A stretch of 64,000 nucleotides of DNA from Wallacemonas rigidus (Eukaryota > Euglenozoa > Kinetoplastea > Trypanosomatida > Trypanosomatidae), in the NCBI GenBank assembly GCA_030849045.1, contig JASAOL010000610.1, positions 62,001 to 126,000 of the forward strand, given 5' to 3'. Within the stretch, counting starts at the first letter, position 1; each line of letters begins with the position of its first letter. Below, one piece after another: positions 10,634 to 18,618 of the stretch. The notes below the pieces were generated by a model. That model was not told the origin of the DNA. It did no database searches and worked only from the letters and a program-made list of their open reading frames with translations. A program made the position numbers and the translations under genes.

Positions 10634-10635
10634 CA

Positions 10636-12615
10636 ATGGACAGCAGTCAGCGTGACGGCACACCCCCTTCCGTGGCGGCGAAAACAGCGGCTTCGTCCGT
10701 TACACCCACAAGGTCGACACTGGCCTCACCAGCACGTACGGCAGCGTTCACAGAGACCAGCGCGCCGGTGGCGCAGGCACCAACAGTCGGTGGGGTACCT
10801 CTGTCATCCCACCTGGCGCCTACACTCCTGCCCACGTCACGGCCGCCTCACACGGCTGTGCTTTCGTTTGACAACACCAAAGCTGGCTTGCAATCGGTGG
10901 ACAAGGCCCACACAGAGGCGGTCCTACAGGAAATCTCACAGGGCTCTCCGTTCTACGAAAATGAGCGCCGCAAAGCCGTCAGACGGGAGGAGACGGTGCG
11001 CAGGCTCCTCGAAAAGAACCGCGTCTATGACGCCACTGTCCGGTCCAACCCCGTCTTGTACCGTGCGGTGCAACAGAAGGTCGACACGCTCGAGCGTGAC
11101 ATTGAGGCCTCACAGAGACGCTGGGACTGTGTGTTTGTCCACATGGACATGGACATGTTCTACGCGGCGGTGGAGCAGAAGAAGAACCCGCACCTCGCGG
11201 ATGTGCCCTTCGGCGTGGGCAGCAACGCCATGTTGAGCACGACCAACTATATCGCCCGTCAGTACGGCGTCCGCTCCGGGATGGCCGGCTTCGTCGGCAA
11301 GAAGCTCTGTCCCCAGCTGCTCATTGTGCCGGCAGACTTTACCCGCTACAAAGCGGAGGCCGAGGTCGTGCGTAATGTCGTGCGTGCCTACGACCCGGAC
11401 TTCCACAGCCTAGGTTGGGACGAGCTAACGATGGAGCTGAGTGGTTACCTTGCCCAGCACTTCCCGCACGCGCAGACGCTGGAGGCAAAACTTACCGCTG
11501 CGGAGACCGTCATGCAGGAAGTCCGCGCCCGTGTGAAGGAGGCCACACAGCTGACAGCCAGTGCGGGTATCGCCCCGAACGCGCTGCTCGCGAAGCTGGC
11601 GTCCAACTACAATAAGCCCGATGGTCAATGCTGCCTCCGCTTGACGACGCGAGACGCCGTGATGGAGTTTATGGCGAAGCTCAAGGTGCGAGAAGTGTCT
11701 GGTATTGGCAAGTCCACCGAAGCGATTCTCCAAGGTCTGGGCATTCACACCATGGGCGACCTTTATGCGGGCCGATACCGCCTCCAGTATCTCATGACGG
11801 AGAAAACATATCAGTTCCTCTTCGCCGCCTCCTTGGGCCTCGGTGGCTTCCTCGACGACAGCTACTTTGAGGCGAAGGAGCAGCGCCACGCCGAGCCCGA
11901 TCCGTTCGACGCACGACGTCTCTCGATCGGGACGGAGCGCACGTTCGGCCAACTCAAGACTCGCGCAGCCCTGCAGGGGATCGCAGAGCACAACTTGGTG
12001 TCGGTGCACGAGGAGATGTGTGCACGGGCTCTTCTGACGTCGCAGGTCATGCTCAAGCTCAAGAAGCGATCCTTCCACGTCCACCAGTACACAAAGACAG
12101 TCGCGCCACCGACCGACGACCTCGGCGTGCTCCGCCGCTCGTTGGAAGTGCTCCTCCTCCCGCTGCTCGAGGCGTACGGCGAGTACCGACTGTTGGGCGT
12201 GCGGTTTGGCAAGCTCATCACCAAGGCCGATTGGGAAAGGCAAACGCAAAGGCAGCGTCAGGGCACGCTGCACACGTTTTTCTCTCGCGGGAACGAGAGC
12301 GGCATGGGTGTCAAGCGACCAAGGCTGGAGTATTCTCTCTCATCATCGTCACCTTCTGAGCAGCACTCGCCCACAGGATCCCAGAGCTGGGACTCGGATG
12401 AGGACGACGTCGTTGTCGTCAGTGAGAAGCAGCCAAAGAAAAAAGACGCCCGTGTGTCTCCGCAGCCTGACGCCAGTCCGCCTTCAACGAGTCTTGGTCA
12501 TGAACAGTCGGTTGAAGTCCTCTCACCGCCTCCAGCGCGCGCCGACGGCCCGCAGAGTGCTCGTCCGGAGTGTACAGACAGCCCACAAGAGAGCGTCATC
12601 GTTGTTGAGGACTGA
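10636..12615 (+). CDS. POLK: DNA polymerase kappa (family Y), copy 1, probably nuclear
   Basis: 659-aa translesion polymerase. Motif I HMDMDMFYAAVE gives catalytic D171, with D173 and putative steric gate Y176; the palm pair is D262-E263 in SLGWDELTM. The motif TASAGIAPN followed by LLAKLAS and NKPDGQ is intact, as are the thumb and little finger (PPTDDLGVLRRSLEVLL). Family members extend or bypass damaged templates. The start is the first ATG; the upstream frame opens only at a TTG. There is no clear mitochondrial presequence. The C-terminal tail carries a textbook PCNA-interaction box QGTLHTFF (542-549), a basic KRPR motif soon after, an acid-flanked VVVV stretch and a terminal VIVVED, the last two resembling SUMO-interaction motifs. 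A Trp replaces the hydrophobic Leu before the catalytic D-E. It is the first of four tandem relatives. Confidence 0.93.
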   Translation: MDSSQRDGTPPSVAAKTAASSVTPTRSTLASPARTAAFTETSAPVAQAPTVGGVPLSSHLAPTLLPTSRPPHTAVLSFDNTKAGLQSVDKAHTEAVLQEISQGSPFYENERRKAVRREETVRRLLEKNRVYDATVRSNPVLYRAVQQKVDTLERDIEASQRRWDCVFVHMDMDMFYAAVEQKKNPHLADVPFGVGSNAMLSTTNYIARQYGVRSGMAGFVGKKLCPQLLIVPADFTRYKAEAEVVRNVVRAYDPDFHSLGWDELTMELSGYLAQHFPHAQTLEAKLTAAETVMQEVRARVKEATQLTASAGIAPNALLAKLASNYNKPDGQCCLRLTTRDAVMEFMAKLKVREVSGIGKSTEAILQGLGIHTMGDLYAGRYRLQYLMTEKTYQFLFAASLGLGGFLDDSYFEAKEQRHAEPDPFDARRLSIGTERTFGQLKTRAALQGIAEHNLVSVHEEMCARALLTSQVMLKLKKRSFHVHQYTKTVAPPTDDLGVLRRSLEVLLLPLLEAYGEYRLLGVRFGKLITKADWERQTQRQRQGTLHTFFSRGNESGMGVKRPRLEYSLSSSSPSEQHSPTGSQSWDSDEDDVVVVSEKQPKKKDARVSPQPDASPPSTSLGHEQSVEVLSPPPARADGPQSARPECTDSPQESVIVVED

Positions 12616-13155
12616 ACACGCAGGATTGGAATGCGCTGTTTCAGTAGCGTGGTCTCCTTTATTCGGGTTATGAACATTGTTACTCTCATCCTTCCGTAGA
12701 TTGTTCTCCTGCTTCACCGCCTTGCGACGTGCATCATCACTTCATACAGCAACAAAATGGAAAATGAAGACACGCGGTGATAGAAAAGGAGCTGAAACAG
12801 ACGTCTTCACTCACCCGCTCGTCACGCTCTCACTGAGCTCAGTCATCTTCTTCTTCTTATTTTTTTTCTCTCCTCTGTGATTGTTACCTGTGGACGTCGA
12901 CGCAGGCGCGTGCCGCCGCAAGAAAGCCTTAGCCACAATACTCCTTTCCCTCCCTCTTCGTCCTGCACGTTGCGTTGTGTGTGGGTGTGTGGTTCCCGTG
13001 CGGTCTGGTCGTGTCCGTTGGACAGGTCCGCCAGTGAGTACGCTCTCTTAGGTGCCTTCAATTGGCGCGCACTCCACTTTTCTTTTCCTTTGCTTCTGAC
13101 TCTCCGGGTGTGTCAGGTGTGCTATCGAATCACGTCGCCAATCGAACACGTCCGG
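12616..13155. other. Spacer (polymerase copy 1 to coiled-coil gene)
   Basis: No gene. It has a CT/T-rich tract at 12847-12876 and a second at 13072-13105 that leads to AG 13115-13116. The downstream frame is open back to 12877 without an ATG, which I treat as untranslated. Confidence 0.7.
13072..13116 (+). promoter_or_regulatory. Predicted spliced-leader acceptor for coiled-coil gene
   Basis: A pyrimidine-rich tract ends at AG 13115-13116, 39 nt before the first ATG (13156) with no other ATG between. This supports the short form of the downstream protein. Confidence 0.6.
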
Positions 13156-14511
13156 ATGCGTGCGACACCGCCGAGATACACAGACGCGTCACTCGTCGCG
13201 GAGGTCACCGCGACGCCACTGCACGTGCCATCACCATCCACAACGTCGTCCTTCGCGGCGTGTCAACGTGAAGTCCTTGCGCTCCGGTCCGAGCTCGAGG
13301 CGTCTCATGCGCGTGAAGTGCACCTGTACGAGCAGCTCGTCCAACGGGACGTGTGCTGCAATGAGCAGTGGCCCTCGCTGTTTCTCCAGTACGCCAACAG
13401 TCAACGGCAGCTACTTCTCCAACAGCACAGCGATGTCCTGCGCTACGCGGATGAACTGTTTGTGACCTTTCAAGACCAGCACACGCGCGCAGCCAAGGCG
13501 CACGCCTACGAAATTGAGCGTTTGGCCAGTTACGCGGCTCAAAGTCGAGAGCGTGTGCGATCGCGGACAGAGGCGGAGGCGGCGCAGATGGAGCTCGGTC
13601 TCGCCCAAACAGCTCTAGAGACACAACAACACGTAAAGGCCTTGCAGACCGCGCTCCACAGCACACAGAGCCAGCTTGAGCGGGCTCTCGCTGAGCGAGA
13701 CGACGCCCTCGCGCGGGTTGCCCAACTCGAACACCACCGTCGTGTGAGCGAGGAGGCGAACAAAGCCATGCTGCAGCAGCAAAAGAGTGCCTTTGACCGC
13801 GAGAAACAAACACAATGGATCGCATGCGAGGCGCTCCGGCAGAGCTACGACGCGCTTTTCACGTCGTGGGCCGCCGCGCAAGGTCTGTGCGATACCCTCA
13901 CGGAGCAGCAACGCCTACGTAACTCACAGCAGAGCAGCGGTTTCTCAGCAAGCCTTGATAGCGTCCTCTGCGCGGCCGAAGAGGCCATACGCACGGTGTG
14001 TGTCCACGCCGTCCCCGCACCGCTTTTCCTTGCGGAGGAGGAGGCGATCGAAGCCGATGCGGCTGCCCGCCCCGTCAGTGGCATGACGACGCCCAGCACC
14101 GACCCCGCCGCTGTCGCCATTTCGGAACAAACCGATACGCTCAACATTTACGGGCATGTTCGGATGTGTGCGCAGCTACACGCGCTGCTGAGTCGTAGTG
14201 TGCGTGTTCTCAACGACATGCAGCGGCTTCAAGACGAGTGGGTGGCCCGGCTGCAGGTGTTGGAAAGACACGGCTGGGAGCCGCGCGTCGCACGCAAAGT
14301 ACTGGGTCAAGATTTCGCCGCGCGCTTGGACCGCGTTGTGCACACGGTGGAAGCCACCCAGCCACCCTCTACCTCAGCACCGGCCATCATGCCGGCGGCA
14401 CCGCCGTCGTTACCACCACGTCATCCGCCAACAACGGTCCGCGCCAAGAAGAGACCTGCACATTCGGTCAGTGCGCTACCTGATCAAGTGAAGCCACGGT
14501 TTGCTTTTTGA
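13156..14511 (+). CDS. Coiled-coil protein, function unknown
   Basis: 451 aa from the first ATG. I do not recognise a family. Residues of about 35-265 are rich in Gln, Glu, Arg, Ala and Leu with heptad-like spacing (QREVLALRSELEASH; LETQQHVKALQTALHS; LERALAERDDALARVAQLE), as in rod-like cytoskeletal proteins. A more ordered segment follows (about 280-400, including YGHVRMCAQLHALLSRSVRVLNDM), and the tail is Pro-rich (PAAPPSLPPRHPP) ending in basic residues. It sits between polymerase copies 1 and 2 but shares no motif with them. A cytoskeletal, flagellar or basal body role is a guess from composition. Confidence 0.8.
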   Translation: MRATPPRYTDASLVAEVTATPLHVPSPSTTSSFAACQREVLALRSELEASHAREVHLYEQLVQRDVCCNEQWPSLFLQYANSQRQLLLQQHSDVLRYADELFVTFQDQHTRAAKAHAYEIERLASYAAQSRERVRSRTEAEAAQMELGLAQTALETQQHVKALQTALHSTQSQLERALAERDDALARVAQLEHHRRVSEEANKAMLQQQKSAFDREKQTQWIACEALRQSYDALFTSWAAAQGLCDTLTEQQRLRNSQQSSGFSASLDSVLCAAEEAIRTVCVHAVPAPLFLAEEEAIEADAAARPVSGMTTPSTDPAAVAISEQTDTLNIYGHVRMCAQLHALLSRSVRVLNDMQRLQDEWVARLQVLERHGWEPRVARKVLGQDFAARLDRVVHTVEATQPPSTSAPAIMPAAPPSLPPRHPPTTVRAKKRPAHSVSALPDQVKPRFAF

Positions 14512-15234
14512 AGCGCCGCGGTCACTGCGGGTGACTTGTGTGACATCTACGCGAACAGGGAGCGAGTTTAGCACCGCATCATGGCGTGCTCGAGATGGAG
14601 AGAGAAACAGCGACACACGTGTGAAAGACAGCACAAGGGAGGATCGAAGATGACACGCTACGTGCGACAGGCGACTCCGATAGACGTCCATCGCCTTCGT
14701 AGCGGCTGTGTGTGTGCGCGCGTCGACATCGTCGTGTGGTGCTCTAGGAGTTGCGCCAAGGAAAAGTACAGTGCACAGGTTCGCGAGAGACACCGTTTTC
14801 CTCATTCCTATTTGGGAGTCCAATGCCCCCGCCTCATCCCTCACCGTTCTCTGTATGTCTCTCACTACCCCTTCCCCTCCTCGCGCTCTCTCCTATTTGC
14901 TTCATGCTTATGTGAGGATCTGAATTGCCAAGATTTTCTTTTTCGGTCGTGATATATATTTGACTGCTTGATCGCCTTCCGTTGCCGTCGCTTCGTTGTT
15001 GTTGTTTTTCGCACACGTCTGCGGCGACTCATAGATTACGTACGACAGTGTTCACCCGTGCGCGCACACACACACATACGCGCGTACATACATATATTCC
15101 CCCCCCCCCCCTCCTCCCTAATTAGTTTTGTTGAAGAGTAGTATCGCAATAGGCTGATAGACATATATATACCCCGCTCCCCCCCCCCCACCCTCCGGCA
15201 TACACACACACACACAGACGTGCGCACAGGTGCC
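14512..15234. other. Spacer (coiled-coil gene to polymerase copy 2)
   Basis: No gene. It holds CT-rich tracts, a GTT repeat near 14996-15007, CA repeats at 15066-15076 and 15203-15216, and two poly-C runs (about 15099-15111 and 15180-15190) that could serve splicing. Confidence 0.7.
15098..15217 (+). promoter_or_regulatory. Predicted spliced-leader acceptor region for polymerase copy 2
   Basis: Two C-rich pyrimidine tracts are each followed by AG: 15124-15125 (109 nt before the ATG) and 15216-15217 (17 nt before it). The sequence does not decide between them. Confidence 0.4.
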
Positions 15235-17742
15235 ATGCAGTCAACTCTGAAATTGCTGGCTGCGGCTGGAAAATCCAAGAGGGCGACCGGGAAGATGAAG
15301 CGATCCACCCACGCGTCGTTCTCCTCCTCCGCGATGGGGTCCGCAGCCGGCGCCACCGCCAGCTACGCGGCCTCTCCATCCTCACACGCCTCTGTGCGCG
15401 CCAAGAAGGATATGGCAGGTAAATTGAGTTTTGATGCGTCCAAGGCAGGTCTGCAGAAGGTGGACAAGGCCTACGTCCAAAAGGTTATTGAGGAGTCCTC
15501 CAAGGGCACGCCGTTTTACCTGAAGGAGCAGCGCCGAGAGGAGGAACGGCGCAAGCGCACAGAGATGATGCTCGAGAAGGCGGAGGCCTTCGCGAACCTG
15601 TCCGACGCTGAGCTGCGCAAAGTACAGCAGCGGGTGGACACGATGGAGGCCGAGATGGAGGCCGGCCGTGATCTGCGCCGTCGCTACATCCACGTTGACA
15701 TGGACATGTTCTACGCCGCTGTTGAGGAGAAGAAGAACCCACGTCTGAAGGACTTACCCTTCGGCGTGGGCAGCAACGCCATGTTGAGCACGACCAACTA
15801 CATCGCCCGCCAATACGGCGTCCGCTCCGGTATGCCCGGTTTCATTGGTAAGAAGCTCTGTCCCGAGCTTCTCATTGTCCCCGTCGACATCCGTTCGTAC
15901 CGTCGAGAGGCCGCCGCGATTCACAGCATCGCCTCGCGGTATGATGTGGAGTTCGTCAGCGTCGGCCTTGATGAGCTCACGATGGATGTGACCAAGTACC
16001 TCGAGGAGTTCCCCGAGAAGACCGCGGTGGAGATCGCCGAAGAGTTTCGCGCAGAGATCTTCCTGAAAACACGCCTCACTGCGAGTGCGGGTATCGCGCC
16101 CACCACCACGTTAGCCAAAATTGCGAGCAACGTCAACAAGCCCAACGGTCAACACGAGGTCATCTTACAGACCCGCCAGGAGGTGCTCGACTACGTCAAG
16201 GACGTCCCTCTCCGCAAAATTCCCGGCATCGGCTACGCGCAGGAGGCGCTCCTCAACGCGCTTGGCATCAAGACGTGCGGAGACCTGCTCACCCACAAGT
16301 ACTTGCTCGGCTACCTGTTTAAGGAAAAGAGCCTGCGCCACTACCTCGCCACTGGTCTCGGCGTCATTGAGACCCACGCGCACCGTACGACGGATCTCCG
16401 CCAGTCTGTCGGCAAGGAGTCTTCCTTTAGCGAGCCACTCCCTTCGCGCGACGCGCTGAAGAGGCTGTTTCGGCGCCTTCTGGAGTTCTGCCATATGCGC
16501 TGCGTGCGCGAGCACCTCAACGCGGAGCACATGCAGCTCGTGCTCAAGACGCGCGGCTACGATGTGTCCAACTTCAGTGTCAGCCTGCCCAAGCCCACGA
16601 ACGACCTGAAGATTTGGCTGGAGGCATCGGAGAAACTTCTGGCGCCGCACCTGGACAAGTACGACGAGTACCGTCTGGTCGGTATTCGCATGCGGAAGCT
16701 CACGCCGGTGCCGGTGCTTCCCGGCTCTGCGCGCGCTGCGACAAGCGGGGGTGCTGCAGGCGCTGCCGGACTGGCAGCGGCGGCACGCCTTGGTACGCCC
16801 CTTGATGCCGTTGACGACGCAGAGGACGAGGACGCGGATGAGGAACTTGACACACCTTATAGCCGCGACCACCAGCGGTACCGCAACACGGGCCGCACGT
16901 CCTACGGTGACGACGACGACGATGACAATGGACTTCCGCGGGTCGACAAGAAAGGCCACAAGAAGAGCACCACGACGGCGCGCCGCAGTCACGTCATGAT
17001 GGATGCCAGTGAGGATCCCTACGAGGGCTACCAGGACGATGAGGGAGCGTCGCTGAAGCTGATGCATCGCGACGGGACACGGGCTGCGTCGCTGCCTAAG
17101 CGCGTCGTGAGCAAGCCGGTGGAGCCGACGCGCGTGATCGAGGAGGACGAAGACGAAGAGATGAGTGTGGTGGACCGCAAGAAATACAATAGACAGAGCC
17201 GTGACGACCACGACGCCAGGTGGTGCGCGCGTGGATCTGACAAGAGACGGGCGGACACCTTCGCCTCCTCCCGCCTCGACGCCCGCAAGCCCGGTGCGGC
17301 CAAGTCGGAGAAACTCAAGGGTGAGCAACTAGCGGCGTACAAGGCCATGTACGAAGCTGACGATGACGAGATGGATATCGATCTTGATGACGACGACAGT
17401 GACCTTAACAAGCGCCGCAGTCGCAATGACGAAGATGACGACGATGCGGATGAAGCTGACGGGGAGGACATGGATATGGCACCAACGCCCGCAAACGCGA
17501 AGAAACCGCCCGCTTATGGCCAAAGGAAAGCCGCTCCGCAATCCATCCCTCTCTCGAAGCCTGCCCGCTACCCGGCCTCCAAAGCGCCTGCACGCGATGA
17601 CGACGAAGACTTCAACGATGAAGAGGAGGAGGTTTTTGTCGACGCCCCTCCCAAAGTTGTCAAGGTGACGCCGACGCCCGCGGCACGCAGGACAGTCAAG
17701 AAAGCAGCTGCGGAACACAGCCGGAAGCCTTCACGCCGCTGA
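15235..17742 (+). CDS. POLK: DNA polymerase kappa, copy 2, probably mitochondrial, acidic tail
   Basis: 835 aa from the first ATG; the frame opens upstream only at a GTG. The N-terminus (MQSTLKLLAAAGKSKRATGK) is basic, Ser/Ala-rich and lacks acids for about 57 residues, fitting a mitochondrial presequence; T. cruzi Pol kappa is reported to be mitochondrial. Catalytic residues are intact: D155/D157 with Y160 (HVDMDMFYAAVE) and D246-E247 (VGLDELTMDV), then TASAGIAP, LAKIAS and NKPNGQ, the helix-hairpin-helix motif IPGIG, and a little finger ending PKPTNDLKIWLEA. After about residue 490 comes a ~340-residue disordered, very acidic tail with Asp runs, absent from copy 1. A 44-nt stretch (15757-15800) is identical to copy 1, suggesting gene conversion. 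Confidence 0.93.
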   Translation: MQSTLKLLAAAGKSKRATGKMKRSTHASFSSSAMGSAAGATASYAASPSSHASVRAKKDMAGKLSFDASKAGLQKVDKAYVQKVIEESSKGTPFYLKEQRREEERRKRTEMMLEKAEAFANLSDAELRKVQQRVDTMEAEMEAGRDLRRRYIHVDMDMFYAAVEEKKNPRLKDLPFGVGSNAMLSTTNYIARQYGVRSGMPGFIGKKLCPELLIVPVDIRSYRREAAAIHSIASRYDVEFVSVGLDELTMDVTKYLEEFPEKTAVEIAEEFRAEIFLKTRLTASAGIAPTTTLAKIASNVNKPNGQHEVILQTRQEVLDYVKDVPLRKIPGIGYAQEALLNALGIKTCGDLLTHKYLLGYLFKEKSLRHYLATGLGVIETHAHRTTDLRQSVGKESSFSEPLPSRDALKRLFRRLLEFCHMRCVREHLNAEHMQLVLKTRGYDVSNFSVSLPKPTNDLKIWLEASEKLLAPHLDKYDEYRLVGIRMRKLTPVPVLPGSARAATSGGAAGAAGLAAAARLGTPLDAVDDAEDEDADEELDTPYSRDHQRYRNTGRTSYGDDDDDDNGLPRVDKKGHKKSTTTARRSHVMMDASEDPYEGYQDDEGASLKLMHRDGTRAASLPKRVVSKPVEPTRVIEEDEDEEMSVVDRKKYNRQSRDDHDARWCARGSDKRRADTFASSRLDARKPGAAKSEKLKGEQLAAYKAMYEADDDEMDIDLDDDDSDLNKRRSRNDEDDDDADEADGEDMDMAPTPANAKKPPAYGQRKAAPQSIPLSKPARYPASKAPARDDDEDFNDEEEEVFVDAPPKVVKVTPTPAARRTVKKAAAEHSRKPSRR

Positions 17743-18618
17743 AAGGCAAAGGTTGAAAGGACGTGTGCGCGTGCCAGTCAGACAGCAGCCGCCCGTGTAG
17801 CCGACGGGCACAGAGGTGCACAGCGGAACTGACGAGGCCCGCCCCTCTCAGAAGCGAAATGGGCTCCCTGGGGAGAACATGTGCGCAATTCATAGAATGA
17901 AGACAAAGCGGGGGCGAGCACAACATGGACAACATGGACAACATTAATATAAATTACAAAAAAAAAAAAAGTGGAGATGGCGCGCGTGTGAAGGCAGCTC
18001 CACGGGCATAGAAATCGACGGCGTGATCTATTTTGACATTGGCGTCGCATGTGTGTCCGCAACGCACGACACGTGCGCGACATCTGCACCCGCACACACC
18101 GACACACACACACACACACACATGAAAAAAGTAAACGGTATCAATAAATGCATGAAAGGCGACCGAACGGCTCACATACACACGCTCGAATGTGACAGGC
18201 AGCCGCGCACGCGAGGCATGTCACAGAGGAGTGGTTGTGCGCCATTCTATCGTCGCTGCTCATCAACACAATTCTGTGGGCCCCCGCTCACTTCCCGCGT
18301 TCGCACTGCGCTGGTCTACTTCACTTGTGTCCATCGCTCTCTCTCTCTCCCTGATTATGGTCGCTGCTGGGCACACTATCACGACAGGTTAAATAGCTGT
18401 GCTTTCCGCAGGGCTGCGCCCCAAGGAAACTAGAAGGCGTGCGCATCCTCTCTTCACGGATGGAATCGACCCCATTATCATGTACCTCTCTTCCCTCTCC
18501 CCGTTCCGCCCTACTTCTCTCGTGCTTGTTCTGATCCAACACGGATGAAAGCCCTTACATCGCTGAGAGTTGCTTTTCTTCAAAGCAGATACTCAAGGCA
18601 CGTCATCACACCACATTT
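17743..18618. other. Spacer (polymerase copy 2 to copy 3)
   Basis: No gene. It has an imperfect 10-bp tandem (about 17920-17943), an A-run (17959-17970), a CA repeat (18103-18122), a CT repeat (18336-18348) and a pyrimidine-rich stretch at 18479-18535 leading to AG 18550-18551. Confidence 0.7.
18477..18551 (+). promoter_or_regulatory. Predicted spliced-leader acceptor for polymerase copy 3
   Basis: A pyrimidine-rich segment is followed by AG 18550-18551, leaving a 67-nt leader without an ATG before 18619. Confidence 0.45.

Larger units (their letters stand above)
7027..10635. other. 3.6 kb gene-free stretch, probably mostly long 3' UTR
   Basis: The longest gene-free stretch in the window. 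It is AT/T-rich, with many T-runs (7227-7251, 7396-7410, 8097-8112, 8509-8524, 9023-9040, 9904-9920), A-runs (7914-7926, 8599-8612) and an 11-unit TA repeat at 9639-9660. Only short or alternative-start frames of translated homopolymer occur. It probably comprises a long 3' UTR of the CCCH mRNA plus the 5' UTR of the polymerase gene. A decayed gene cannot be excluded. Confidence 0.6.
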
